DNA from: Treponema sp.
Lineage (GTDB): Bacteria; Spirochaetota; Spirochaetia; Treponematales; Breznakiellaceae
DNA: 33,516 nt
Direction of reading: 5' to 3'
NCBI GenBank assembly: GCA_031255285.1
Contig: JAIRSU010000035.1
Coordinates: 1-33,516, forward strand
Part shown: in pieces, positions 19,501 to 27,983 of the stretch
Position numbering within the stretch: position 1 is the first letter of the stretch
How the letters are laid out: the number at the start of each line of letters is the position of its first letter
The notes under the pieces: generated by a model
Databases searched by the model: none
What the model was told of the DNA's origin: nothing
What the model saw: the letters and a program-made list of their open reading frames with translations, nothing else
Made by a program: the position numbers and the translations under genes

Positions 19501-22500
19501 TCTTCTGTGTTGGCGCTCAATTGATCGCCCATGTTGAGGAAATTGTTTTCAGGAGGAGTCGTATCTTTGACGAAGGTCCACGCCGTCTGCGCGTTGTTTT
19601 GTGCAATGTCCGTTGCGTTAAGGGTGAAGGTATGGGAGCCGTCCGCCAGCGCCGTAAATTGCACCTTTGTTACCGTAATGGTAAAGTCTTTCCCGCCTTC
19701 GGTCTCATTGCTTGGCGTAAGGGAGATGCCCGCGACGCCTGTAAGGTTCAGTGTGTCGATATTCGCATCCGCGATGCTCCCCTTCAAGGTGAATACGACG
19801 TCGTTGTCGTTGTTTATACCCACGACGCTGTAGGCTGTTCCTCCATTATCATTGCCGCTCGCGTCACCTGCGAAGGTATTCAGGTTAAACAGGGGACCTT
19901 CCCGGTCAAGGTAGAAAGCTATATCCGGCTTTGCGGTTACGTTGTCGAGTGCGTCATATACGCGGATGCTTACGCGGCGAACCCCGTCCTGTACGGGATA
20001 AGTGGAATTCTCACTATGATAAGGAGAGCCGCTGTCTGGGTCATTCTTTGCTGGTATGGGTATGACCCAACTGGTATTCTTCGCGCCACCACTGCCTAGT
20101 TTGCCGCTTCCAGACCGCCATAAAGTCTTAGACGTGTCGTCTATAGCGTTCTCGTCATACGGGTCTGTGTCAAATCGATACTCAAACCGCACAATACCTG
20201 AATACTCATCCGTGAAGGTACCCCGCAGGTTTGCGTCCGTATGGCGAATAATATCGGTAATGGTTCCCTTGCTTTCCGCGTAAACTTCAAGCGCCTTTGT
20301 ATGAATCTCCGCAGGGGTCGCCGAGGCGTCCAAACCGTGCGCGGTCCAGCCAGTATAAGCGCTGCTGTCCGTGCTGTCGTCCGCTACTTCAAGCATAAGT
20401 TCCCTGCCAAGTACTACTTCTTTCGAGAGGTTTGAGAACGCTACGGCAGGACCTTTAACGTCTTTGTTGAATACTGTCTGCACAGTTCCGCTGTGCTCCT
20501 GCGTACCTACCTTGTCTACGGCTTCCACAATCACGGTGTAAGGACCGTCCGGCAAGTTAGCGAATGGGGTGCCGCTTGTCCATCCCCATTGCCAGTCCTT
20601 GACGGATGCTGCATCCGGGGTTAACGCCGCTTCGTCAAACTCGGTGGACGCAACTACCGTACCGGCGCTGTCCTTTACCGAGAGCGTGAGTCTCAAGGGG
20701 TTGGTTTCAGTCAGGCTTCCTTTTATAGACGGCGCCTCCTTGACGGTCGCGGCTATTTCATTGTCCGTCCCGACCGCGGTAATGGCTGGTACCGGCGGGG
20801 TCTTGTCTAGCGTGAATTGCACATACGGCGAGTTAAAGAGCTTATCCCCTTCGCCAACGCTCACTTTCTTTGCGCCGTCATCTGTCGCTTTTAGGCGTAT
20901 ATAATATACGCCGTCAGACATAGACTCGGGTAATCCCGTGGACCACTTGATTTCACGCGCACCAATTCTCGTCCGTATCAGCTCAACTCCTGTCAGGCTC
21001 CACTCCCCGAGTACGCCGCCGTTATCAGCCGCAAACTCAACGACAAGGCTATTCTCGTCTGCAAAGCCGTCATCGTCAACCGCTACTCCGCTCAAAATAC
21101 CGCCGGCTATAAAGTTTGCCGAAGCGTCCTCAACGTTCAAGTTGTCAAACGTCCATGTCGGCTCATCGGTGGACTGATTGACGATAAAGGAATAGTCCTT
21201 ATCCTCTGCGGGTCTGTAAGCGATAACATCTATATTGCCTGCTTTATCCATAGCGCTGATATAGAGCGTATACGCGGATTCGTTTTCAGTCCCTGTTTGG
21301 TCAAAGGCTTCATTATTAGTCGTGTCGATTAAGGGCTGCGCGGAGCGGCTGAAAGCCGTCCCGCCGGCGGTTTCCCATACAGGGGCCTCAGTAGCTCTGG
21401 GCAGTATCCAGTACTGCAAGGGGTTCCCCGCGGCAAGCCCGTTCTCGTCAGACGCGGAGACCGTGAACTGAATCACGCCGTTTACATAGTTCAGAACGCC
21501 TGAACCTAAATCACGGGTCGCCAGCTCAGTGAATTTTGTTACGTCAATCGAAGGCGCCGTGCTGTCAACAGTTATCGTAACAGTCTTGGACACAACTCTG
21601 CCGCCCGCATCTGTTACGGTGATAACATAATCGTATATCCCGTCCTCCAGATGTCCGCCTATCGTATCGCCGCCCCTTGCCAAGTCATTCTGGTTTAACG
21701 CAACGCCCCAAACCTTTTCCACGCTGTACCCGTTGATAGACGGATTCCGCGCGTTCAATACCCCGGTATACGAACCGCCGATAGTGAGTGTATTTCCGTG
21801 CTCATCCGTGTAGGTATCTCTATTGGCAGAATCAGCGAAGTGGTCGCTCACCGTATAGGAGTTGAAGACCTCGACCGAGTTGTCGCCGTTTATCCGCTTG
21901 ATGACGACGCCCGCGAGCCTGCCTGCCTCATCATCGGTATCATTCGAATTAAGTATATTGCTGTCAAACGCGGTGAACTTGATTGCAAATTTATCATTTG
22001 CATATTTCTCTGTCGTAATGCCTGTGTAATTGTCGTCGAGAATCTCCGGATTAGAGGCGTCTACATAGAAGTTCTGCACTTTCGCGGCGCTTCTGTTGCC
22101 CAGAACGTCTTCCGCAAACGCAGTGAATTTCAATTCGCCTTCAATAGAGCCTATATTAACGCCGTTCTTGAACCATTGGGACGTCCCGTCCGCTTCCTTC
22201 CAATCGGCGCTTATTGCGCCAATTGGAGCGTCATAGCCCGTTGCGCCTACACGGAAGTACACCTTGGATACACCCGCGCCATTGGTCCCATCATCTACAG
22301 TACCGGTAACGGTGATAGTGGGGGAGTTAAACGGCTCGTCTTCACCGGGCGATGTTATCGCTACGATAGGACCGCTTTGGTCCACCGTGATGGTCTGGGT
22401 CAGCCTTACGGTATGGTTTAAGCCTATGCTCTCGTCCTTAACTTCAATGGTATAGACATAAGCGCCCTCAGGATTAGTAAGCGGCGTGGACAGCCCTTCT

Positions 22501-25500
22501 GTCGATGGGTCACGGGGCAAGCCTGCAAGATTCACGGTCCATAACTTACCGTTTGTCTTGACAAGCTCTTTGCCTGTAAGCGTTATCTCTTCGCTGTTCT
22601 GTTTCACGACCAGAGAAGCCAATACATTGGTGTCTGTTACCTCTCCGTAGAGGGTGAAGGTCTCTTTAATAAAGGACTTGTCCGCAAGCGCTGTGGCGTG
22701 GTTCGTATCCGAAGTCTTGTGAATTCCTAACTTTGATATGTCTGGCACGGCACGGTCCACACCGAAAGTGAGAGTAGACGCGGCTGTGTTTCTGTCCGGA
22801 GTCTCCCCCGCCCACGTCCCCGACCAAGTAGGCGCACCACCGTTCCAATTCCCAGCGTTCCTATCAGGACCATTACCCGCCGCATCGTAGCCTATCACAT
22901 AAAGGACGTTCTCTCCTTCCTTGACCGCCGCATCGTCGTTCAATTCCATCATAACCGACCACGTATTGCCGCTTATAACAGCCTCCCGCCAGCCGGCCGC
23001 ATGAGCCGCCGCTTCTTTGCTTGCATCAAGCGGAGACGTCGGTACCGCAGGTACCTGCGTAACGCCCGGCTTCATAATGAAGTAATACACCTTCTGTAGG
23101 TCTTTTTGGCTGTTATCCCTCAAAGAACCGCTGAATGATGTGGTAACGCCTTCAAACCAGTTGTTTACGACAGGCTGTTTTATGGTGACAGTCGGCGCTT
23201 CATCGTCAAACTCAACTTTGAAATCGTCTATCATCTCCTTGTGGAATCGGTCGCGTACGATGATTCTTACGGTCTTGTTGTCGTTGCTTATACCTTTTAC
23301 CTCATACGTCCAGTTCCATTCTCCGGTGCTCGCATCATAATTCGCAGCTTTTAGAGTGATTTCCTCCGCAGTACTGGGATCAGGGTCTCTGATGATGAGA
23401 CGAGGCGACAGAGTCGGATCCTTATTACTATTGTCCGAAACAGTTCCAGTCAGGGTAAATGTATTGGATTGATAAGAATTGCGCACAGGCGCTGTAACGC
23501 TAATCTTGGGATCATCCGTATCAACTGCAAAGCAGAATGGACCAACCTTTGTTGTCTTTGCGGGCGTTACCTCGAAATCGCCGCTTGTGGAGTCGCTGAC
23601 CTCAAGTGTGAAGAAGTAGATACCTTCCGCAAGGTCTGCGTCTATTCCGCCGTTAAAAGCCCCGCCAAGAGTTTGACTGCTCGCATTGAAACTCACGGTT
23701 CCTCCGCCTGAAAGCCCGTTCAACTCAATGGTCTTCTTGTCGCTTTCCTGATCGTTTTCTCGCCAAATAACAAGTTTGGGCTTTACATTCGTTACATCAA
23801 TCGCATCGTCGTCGGTGAACGTCCCGCGTATCTTGACATCTGCCCCAAATAGATTGACAGGGGTTTGTCCCATCAAGTCGTCTACAGTCACAATAGCTGT
23901 ATCAATATCGATAAACGCAATAATCGGGTCGTCAGTACTCTGGTCAATGCGGAGCGTTGTTTTGGAATAGCCAAAGTTTCCTGCACGGTCCTGCCCCGCG
24001 ATATAGAGATAGACGTCCGTCTTATCGGTAAGTTTCTGTGTGTCAATGTACAGGGACTTGGGCTCCGAGGCTTTTACCATTACACTGCCGCTCTTGCCGT
24101 CATTGTAGTTCAGGTTCAGGGTATCCACAAACACCGCGCCTTCGTCAGTATTATTGTAAATCGCTTCCGCGTCCGTGAGGTCTCTGCTTGCTGATATGAG
24201 ATACTTGATTTGCCGCTTGGGATAATCTCCGTAGTTATCTTCGCCGATGCCCTCGTTATCAGAGGCGTTAAAGTTCACGCGCACAATGCCATTCACAGTG
24301 TAGACTCCGCTTGATTCGGCGACAGTCGGAGTTATGCCGGTAACTTCGATTTCAGGCGGGGTTACGTCTACCGCTATCGTAAAAGTCTGTGTCGCGGTCT
24401 TGTTCGCTATATCTTTCACCAGAATCGTATATTCGTAACTGCCGCTGCCAAGCTCTCCCGCACCGGTTCCGGCTTTTTGCATCAAAGTTGCACCCCACAG
24501 CTTCGTCCCGTTATAGCCGCTTTGTGTGCCGTATCCTGCGGCTGAAAAGTCGCCTTTGTAATATCCACTCTTCACCAGAACAGGCGTAACAGGCTCGCTT
24601 ATCCCGCCGCTCTTCCGTATTATGGAAACCGCGTCGGTGAGATTCAAGGCGTTGCTGTCAAACACACTGAACTTCAAGGTGAACTCTCCATTCACATAGC
24701 GGGTTGCGCCGACTTGAACAGCATTCTCCCACAGAACGTCGCCTATTTCCGGGTTTTCGGTATCAACCTCGAAACGAGTGGACTTTACCACTCCTGTATT
24801 ATGTACAGCGTCCCGCGCAAACACGTGAAGATACTGACTCCCCTGTTGCGTAGACGATAGCGTCTCTACAGCGCTCCACTTGGATCCGCCGTTAGCCAAC
24901 TTCCACCCATTGAGTGAGCTATCGTAATCCACGGGCTGAAGCGGCGCGGCTGCCGATTGGGTTATCTGATAGAATACCTGCTCTACCCCACTTGCGGAAC
25001 CTACAGGGCCGTCGACGGACGTACCATTTATGGACAAGTCGGCGCTCATCACCGAAGATACGGCAGGCGGATTCCCCTTGTTCTCAACTGGAAACTTTAT
25101 CAAATCCACGACCGGCGCTTCACGGTCAATCTGCATCGTGAGCTGTCCTTTAGCCGTCCTGCCGAAGCGGTCCTTGGCTTCCAGTGTAATCTGCCGATTT
25201 GTCTCATCAATCACTGTCTCTTGGTCGAACGTAATGGTCCAGTCGCCGTTCCCATTAGGCGCGACTGCTATATAATCCTCTTCATTCGGCTCTTCTCCAA
25301 GCGCATGAGGCTTACTTATCTTCAAAGCCGCGTTGTTTGCTTCTACCAGCGTACCTTCTATAGTGAGGACAGAAGCCGGGTCCACAAAGGCGTTATCCAG
25401 CGGCGCCGCTACAGAGATTTCCGGGTCTCTCAAATCCACCGCAAGGTAGTAGATATCGGTTTCCTTTGTTACCGCTCCAAGTCCATTCTTCGCAGACGCC

Positions 25501-27575
25501 AGGTCGCTCATCTCCAATGTGTAATAGTAACCCCCTTCCGGCAGCGATAGATGGTTCTCTTCCGTTCCCCCGCCTATCTCTTCACCCGCTTCGTTCCTCG
25601 CCATACCCATCTGGTCAAGGGTTATATCGAACTTTACAGACTTGCTGCCGGTAAGCCCGGGAACCGTATAGGTATATTTATCCGCAGACACGGGGGTCTG
25701 ACCTTTCTCTTCCTTCCAAATAGAGAACCGCAAACCGCCGCCTGTGTCTACATCCACATGGAGCGCATCATCGTCTTCAATCGTACCCCCCAGACGCGCA
25801 TTAACGCTTCCGAACACATTCGGTGTCTGGTACGGCGTCTCTCCTAATTCTGCAAAGCTACCCACCGGGTCGTTGGTAAACCTAAACGTAGGATAATCCG
25901 TTGACTGGTCAATATTCACCACCCTCTCGACAAACGCCGTATTCCCCGCCTTGTCCTGGGCTGTCAGATAAATGTAGAGCGGACTATTATCTCCATAGAG
26001 CGCCTGTCCATTGTCAGGGCGGATATACGCTGTATTTACGGTCATCCGCTTGGCAGAATTGATTGTAACAGGACCATTAGACGGATAGCTGTCAAACCAC
26101 TCGCCCTTCTCGTATAGTTCATCTGCGGAACCGGTTTGCGGCGTCTGATTCACATAGTATTTCAAGCGCCGTTTCCCATCGTCTTCCAAGCCCAGCCCGT
26201 TATCGTCTGTCGCCGCAAAGTCTACGAGTACCTTTCCGTTCACGTATTCGCGATCAGTATCCTCATCCCTTGAGGATGTGGGCGCTACGTTGGTAATCTC
26301 GACCGTCGGCGCCGCCGTGTCAATGATCACATTCGCATAGCTCGCCGCCGCTCTGTCGGCCCTGATACTTACCGCTTCCACATCAAAGTCGTAAGTATCG
26401 TCAGGAAATATAAATGTCCCCCCCCCCCCGCCGCTTGCGCCGTTTACTACCGCAAGATTTGCGAGGGCTGCTCCAGGTGTTATCGGGAGACTCTCAAACA
26501 CGACCTTGCGGTCCCCTTCTTCCACATCAAGAGTGATAGATGCCCACGGAATCCCGTATTTCACCCCCTCCTTGGTGAAGGTGAGGTTTGTGGAGTATTC
26601 ATTAAAGACGTCTACATATCCAGCATGAATCCCCACCGAATGGGTTACCTCAGCTCTTATGGTAAACGCCCCGTTCTGCTGTTGATTCGCCAGACGAGTA
26701 ATCGTTATCTTGGGCGCCTCGGCGCTGGTCGTTATATTCATCAGCGCGGAACCTGTCTCTGGATAGGTAGCTTCCAATCCATTAATGTCTACTATCTGGA
26801 ACCTGATATGGTAGAGACCGCTCTCCATATATTCCTTTGTGTCGAAAGTTTCATTACCGCTGTTGGTCGTGTAATACCGAAACGCGAAACTCTTCCCCCC
26901 CTCATTAGGCTCCGGGACAGGAGGCCGCATCCAGTCAGGCTCGGCTTCGCCGTCTTTCCACAGCTTAAGCAGGGGATACCCCGGCTCAACGCCCTGCAAG
27001 TCAGACGCAACCCCGGAGAGAAAACCTGAATTCAGCACCTCAGGCGCTTTCTCTGGATCTGTTTCAAGATTCTCCCAATCCAGTTTCGGGATGAGCAGCT
27101 CGACAGTCGGCAGACCGTTCTTCACCGTATATACAAGATCGTCGGACTCAAAAGGCGGGCGTCCAGACTCGTCGCGCGCCCTTATCTTGAAAGAATACTG
27201 CCCGTCAACGAGATTCGTTATCTCACGCGTATCTATAGAGACGTGATACAGCTTGTCGGCTGCATTATATATCGCAGGTCTCCAGGGATCATCCTTTATC
27301 TCGCCGTTGATATAATCGGTAAGTTCACTCGCAAGCACGATGGACACCGGGTTGTTTTTGGCGAGTCCCACGTCGTCCTCAGCCTTTATCTTGAATAACT
27401 GCTCGCCCGTGATAAAACTGCTCGGCAGAGGTTCTACTATTGAAGCGGTCGGCGCTTTTGTGTCAACCACCTTACCCAGACCAACATTTCCCAACCCTGC
27501 ATTCTCACAGGTCAAAAGGAAGAATACCAAAATAGCGATTCCCGCTATCCAGCCTCTGAAAGATCTGCTCTCCAT
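13518..27575 (-). CDS. Giant Ig-like repeat lipoprotein, phase-variable by poly-G tract
   Basis: A 4685-residue predicted surface lipoprotein. The N-terminus has a hydrophobic signal and lipobox LLTC (Cys23). Bacterial Ig-like or cadherin-like beta-sandwich repeats follow to about residue 4150, with recurring phrases VDTEAPTV-type, YIYLTAQDKAGN and ARDAVHN. A longer unit occurs at least three times, starting near residues 445, 1094 and 2031 (VNG-V-F-ASD-NGL), each with IDQSTD or NQSTDEP about 110 residues later. Three copies of a GK-YTI module lie at about 2941-3870. The last 500 residues look like a beta-propeller or sialidase-type fold (GKWADIAIDADGNPVVSYLD), ending SYYVK. AGGAG stands 6 nt before the ATG. 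Twelve G in a row encode Gly383-386, and slippage by one base truncates the protein at about 390-400 residues. The promoter is about 400 nt upstream. Two secreted-protein genes follow on the same strand. I propose adhesion or surface display; the ligand is unknown. Confidence 0.9.
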   Translation of the reverse strand: MESRSFRGWIAGIAILVFFLLTCENAGLGNVGLGKVVDTKAPTASIVEPLPSSFITGEQLFKIKAEDDVGLAKNNPVSIVLASELTDYINGEIKDDPWRPAIYNAADKLYHVSIDTREITNLVDGQYSFKIRARDESGRPPFESDDLVYTVKNGLPTVELLIPKLDWENLETDPEKAPEVLNSGFLSGVASDLQGVEPGYPLLKLWKDGEAEPDWMRPPVPEPNEGGKSFAFRYYTTNSGNETFDTKEYMESGLYHIRFQIVDINGLEATYPETGSALMNITTSAEAPKITITRLANQQQNGAFTIRAEVTHSVGIHAGYVDVFNEYSTNLTFTKEGVKYGIPWASITLDVEEGDRKVVFESLPITPGAALANLAVVNGASGGGGGTFIFPDDTYDFDVEAVSIRADRAAASYANVIIDTAAPTVEITNVAPTSSRDEDTDREYVNGKVLVDFAATDDNGLGLEDDGKRRLKYYVNQTPQTGSADELYEKGEWFDSYPSNGPVTINSAKRMTVNTAYIRPDNGQALYGDNSPLYIYLTAQDKAGNTAFVERVVNIDQSTDYPTFRFTNDPVGSFAELGETPYQTPNVFGSVNARLGGTIEDDDALHVDVDTGGGLRFSIWKEEKGQTPVSADKYTYTVPGLTGSKSVKFDITLDQMGMARNEAGEEIGGGTEENHLSLPEGGYYYTLEMSDLASAKNGLGAVTKETDIYYLAVDLRDPEISVAAPLDNAFVDPASVLTIEGTLVEANNAALKISKPHALGEEPNEEDYIAVAPNGNGDWTITFDQETVIDETNRQITLEAKDRFGRTAKGQLTMQIDREAPVVDLIKFPVENKGNPPAVSSVMSADLSINGTSVDGPVGSASGVEQVFYQITQSAAAPLQPVDYDSSLNGWKLANGGSKWSAVETLSSTQQGSQYLHVFARDAVHNTGVVKSTRFEVDTENPEIGDVLWENAVQVGATRYVNGEFTLKFSVFDSNALNLTDAVSIIRKSGGISEPVTPVLVKSGYYKGDFSAAGYGTQSGYNGTKLWGATLMQKAGTGAGELGSGSYEYTILVKDIANKTATQTFTIAVDVTPPEIEVTGITPTVAESSGVYTVNGIVRVNFNASDNEGIGEDNYGDYPKRQIKYLISASRDLTDAEAIYNNTDEGAVFVDTLNLNYNDGKSGSVMVKASEPKSLYIDTQKLTDKTDVYLYIAGQDRAGNFGYSKTTLRIDQSTDDPIIAFIDIDTAIVTVDDLMGQTPVNLFGADVKIRGTFTDDDAIDVTNVKPKLVIWRENDQESDKKTIELNGLSGGGTVSFNASSQTLGGAFNGGIDADLAEGIYFFTLEVSDSTSGDFEVTPAKTTKVGPFCFAVDTDDPKISVTAPVRNSYQSNTFTLTGTVSDNSNKDPTLSPRLIIRDPDPSTAEEITLKAANYDASTGEWNWTYEVKGISNDNKTVRIIVRDRFHKEMIDDFKVEFDDEAPTVTIKQPVVNNWFEGVTTSFSGSLRDNSQKDLQKVYYFIMKPGVTQVPAVPTSPLDASKEAAAHAAGWREAVISGNTWSVMMELNDDAAVKEGENVLYVIGYDAAGNGPDRNAGNWNGGAPTWSGTWAGETPDRNTAASTLTFGVDRAVPDISKLGIHKTSDTNHATALADKSFIKETFTLYGEVTDTNVLASLVVKQNSEEITLTGKELVKTNGKLWTVNLAGLPRDPSTEGLSTPLTNPEGAYVYTIEVKDESIGLNHTVRLTQTITVDQSGPIVAITSPGEDEPFNSPTITVTGTVDDGTNGAGVSKVYFRVGATGYDAPIGAISADWKEADGTSQWFKNGVNIGSIEGELKFTAFAEDVLGNRSAAKVQNFYVDASNPEILDDNYTGITTEKYANDKFAIKFTAFDSNILNSNDTDDEAGRLAGVVIKRINGDNSVEVFNSYTVSDHFADSANRDTYTDEHGNTLTIGGSYTGVLNARNPSINGYSVEKVWGVALNQNDLARGGDTIGGHLEDGIYDYVITVTDAGGRVVSKTVTITVDSTAPSIDVTKFTELATRDLGSGVLNYVNGVIQFTVSASDENGLAAGNPLQYWILPRATEAPVWETAGGTAFSRSAQPLIDTTNNEAFDQTGTENESAYTLYISAMDKAGNIDVIAYRPAEDKDYSFIVNQSTDEPTWTFDNLNVEDASANFIAGGILSGVAVDDDGFADENSLVVEFAADNGGVLGEWSLTGVELIRTRIGAREIKWSTGLPESMSDGVYYIRLKATDDGAKKVSVGEGDKLFNSPYVQFTLDKTPPVPAITAVGTDNEIAATVKEAPSIKGSLTETNPLRLTLSVKDSAGTVVASTEFDEAALTPDAASVKDWQWGWTSGTPFANLPDGPYTVIVEAVDKVGTQEHSGTVQTVFNKDVKGPAVAFSNLSKEVVLGRELMLEVADDSTDSSAYTGWTAHGLDASATPAEIHTKALEVYAESKGTITDIIRHTDANLRGTFTDEYSGIVRFEYRFDTDPYDENAIDDTSKTLWRSGSGKLGSGGAKNTSWVIPIPAKNDPDSGSPYHSENSTYPVQDGVRRVSIRVYDALDNVTAKPDIAFYLDREGPLFNLNTFAGDASGNDNGGTAYSVVGINNDNDVVFTLKGSIADANIDTLNLTGVAGISLTPSNETEGGKDFTITVTKVQFTALADGSHTFTLNATDIAQNNAQTAWTFVKDTTPPENNFLNMGDQLSANTEDAPFIFGDGSARIMGSTSDVTSGLKSLTYTLQAKNGDAWENRAENQPLTAAPTWNIVLGSGTGGLSLSDGVYRIKVTAEDRAKKTGDADAPNKTVNGTGLPEWIYFVLDTVNPELTVETIKQFYNGGVPLKGTASDANGVEKLEVWFNSSTQRETPQLDADGAWSITMPVDALAEGQQTINVTAYDKAGHTTTRQLNFALDTTQPHEVTVKQPGAPNRVIGSLTVSGVASDNNSVSKVFYQIGKPDLAETTAITTGKAYTITNLGSYDWTDVGAPTGAAIGTSFIATKTTPVDSGTVREWKDTNLDSGNVAEENYGNLSIRWSGGVYAWNVAFNEVKYFVNSNGLAAYDGANGAGERYGVKRYRYTSSSNDALVEYTDGNEAELTDNAPENNVWDIPVNVLIFDLAGNATPCEFIITVDPHMDKATSTILTPDGNQAVGGTVRLTGTSSDNNIVSSVWVRVSGAAHDETDVWVDPADKTKGYKNWSFSEWMADDADSAGDKWYDWTDGTGNPAADTTYAGTTSSDLHREPGVGWHAATIQSPGSGFVNWYINLNANGKLNPSGSDTERTVYIEVFARDTKSEGNYIDEQSSVNGNITRHILRFSSNVPIIENIKVTPQDGTPEDYTYQMQISKTVTITAEVKDSDGISDITVQPTGTAAPISVKDADGMIIDKLTVTAKVDAGNIISAGQSLTAGKRYYRVNAADGQSKTFTAGQNETADNMLYAADDSGYFTYHVNMAINSDELFKDTTGTYGLTLATMDDASPPLSASFAMSFQIDNYFPRADYTAAVTAVGDYTLRGTANDAPPSGSIQGLKSVVVYFSRTVGGNTTFYAPYGTKDGGAITHAVTTDDASSFTTVSARRWNGTMLADPADVKYPKYAATPSYSGYGIVIDSDESATGERDGDNFVEYWYDNAGSEKVWGATFDSTKIADGKITVHYIVEDRAGNRTYAEQDVYFQNNAPSITSLSLATPLVGTDFTNAGTKTISDRYLDTQFTVRNSMFRIGLNTNGGNGQKHYRVQYLTRSTSVATTLTKGKIYTIAQTNAGFDFKTVGAKDNAVGAPFVATKDVDATSLNGASVFEYTETSIKEEGDAGADNTISVDVDFDTGDFGNGKITDSEEYTVVRNGGTLVMGRTYRIEELGNTNWTSLTGLVNPEKGSTFIPSGDITLTGTGVAVSGSDRYFSVKVWDSTLTGGSEEDQLSDFVMLAVRVENADTRPPVTQLYDLNPKAENSLAASVNPVVTAGSTTTVQNTTKGSLYMRDGKISGHIEPRDGVGNGSDIATDKANIWLEHELDVDGNDTGIINPTGFAVDTVSGVVTLRGRAQDDQRITALYLDFGGTARLKILESDTDGKLKRPAGLVETDVGLYQELSIDGHLVEWTYRWDTGTLIGSVTTDTLGAITVTVRAEDASAPQNNAGAAVAGAAKGISADKTNTTDNADYNSIGLDLAPYITTLTRFKNSTGTTDADKAPVLRSKNGWFSFRRSNGDNERLQVEGFNLTDTNRLVIIDTANAGAGTPNGTYYYINVPAGATSGLVTYTAGNIEAVNNRNNNANSWNTSQEAIAGNDSSALWTDDRYVHLFDSHNIENGNNQGHFRNPTVVGSIVKPAMTINPTTGELWASWSSYLINGSAYNNGGTGGNNMPTYYSQNNGNGSAMSITWSADPPEDTDIAWDTSNTRWNMVVLENYMQTNYDMGGLTLIPGTRANAANHKGTWIERFNNTGNQMLLQFINPRIVHDGTRSHITYYDAKYQLLRYWNSDKNAAGNGNNIYGVIIDGTRTVGTGTDAGNYNAIDVNSTRIPVIVYLVQDKAAGTEKLRYAYGNQANATTFTTADVSTQGISTAGRYVSMRIDKNTTAGRQNVMHIVFMDSDNGDLVYVKGTPQGTTGAYSFADPIVIDSVGNVGKWADIAIDADGNPVVSYLDQGGIDSRTGLKMAIHNPAVFDSNGWDHVTLPGRYVVNDVRTQVECDTGAGRSWDAAFAYVSGDYYRISYYVK
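15969..16126 (-). repeat. GK-YTI module, third copy (encoded)
   Basis: Encodes about 53 residues beginning GGTLVMGRTYRIEELGNTNW and ending GTGVAVSG. It shares the pattern of the other two copies: G-[KR]-x-Y-x-I, an aromatic residue about eight positions on, G-S-x-F, then T-G-T-G-V. The pattern resembles a module I know from phage and metagenomic proteins (YTIVSVGTTDFT, IGA, TATG). Confidence 0.6.
16257..16418 (-). repeat. GK-YTI module, second copy (encoded)
   Basis: Encodes about 54 residues beginning ATTLTKGKIYTIAQTNAGFD, continuing KTVGAKDNAVGAPFVATKDV and ending ASVFEY. This copy is the closest of the three to the phage-type module, with the VGA and VGxxF-x-AT signatures. Confidence 0.65.
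18603..18755 (-). repeat. GK-YTI module, first copy (encoded)
   Basis: Encodes about 51 residues (2941-2991 of the giant protein) beginning TTAITTGKAYTITNLGSYDW, with DVGAPTGAAIGTSFIATK and ending SGTVREW. It interrupts an Ig-like repeat right after the strand KVFYQIGKPD, as if inserted in a surface loop. Confidence 0.65.
26418..26429 (-). repeat. Poly-G (12) phase-variation tract
   Basis: Twelve C on the plus strand, that is twelve G on the coding strand, make up codons 383-386 of the giant lipoprotein gene. With 12 G the frame stays open for another 4299 codons. With 11 G it reaches TAA at 26371-26369 after 401 residues. With 13 G it reaches TGA at 26403-26401 after 391 residues. It is the longest homopolymer I noticed in the window. 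Confidence 0.85.
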
Positions 27576-27976
27576 AAGAAACTCCTTTTTTTCTCTCTTT
27601 ACCGCGGATATTAAGAATAAAGAACTCTCAACATCTCACAACGCTTTCTGTATCTATATCCTTTGAAAAATCTATCTATGATTTAGAAACTATCATGCAG
27701 AATAACCCATTTCATTCAATTCATGGCTTCTCTTCGGTATTTCAAATGCCGTACAGCAGCGCCCTCAGGAACGGACTTTCCCAAAGCGCCTGTTTTGCGG
27801 ACGTCTCTTCATGACAAACAATGAGCGGGGAGGTGGGGCATATAACCCTCACATATAATCGACGTGAAAATAACTATTTGTACTGAACATACTTTTCCCA
27901 GATACGCCATATTTCTTAAAGTTTCCTCTTTTTGTATCAACTTATATCAATATACAAAGCCGCACTATCTCTATAT
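27576..27976 (-). promoter_or_regulatory. Long 5' leader of the giant lipoprotein gene
   Basis: About 400 nt separate the predicted transcription start (near 27976) from the ATG at 27575. The leader ends with AAAAAAAGGAG, a strong ribosome site. No named riboswitch is recognisable. A small open frame runs from the ATG at 27910 to the TGA at 27809 (33 codons, MAYLGKVCSV). Its nearest Shine-Dalgarno-like run, AGAGGA, is about 13 nt away, so I do not annotate it as a gene. The stretch is A/T-rich apart from a G/C-rich centre near 27740-27840. Confidence 0.4.
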
Positions 27977-27983
27977 GACCATG

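Noticed and set aside
27809-27910. 33-codon gene in the leader of the giant lipoprotein gene
   Set aside because: The ribosome site is too far from the ATG, and the peptide has no recognisable feature. It is kept only as a possible leader peptide.
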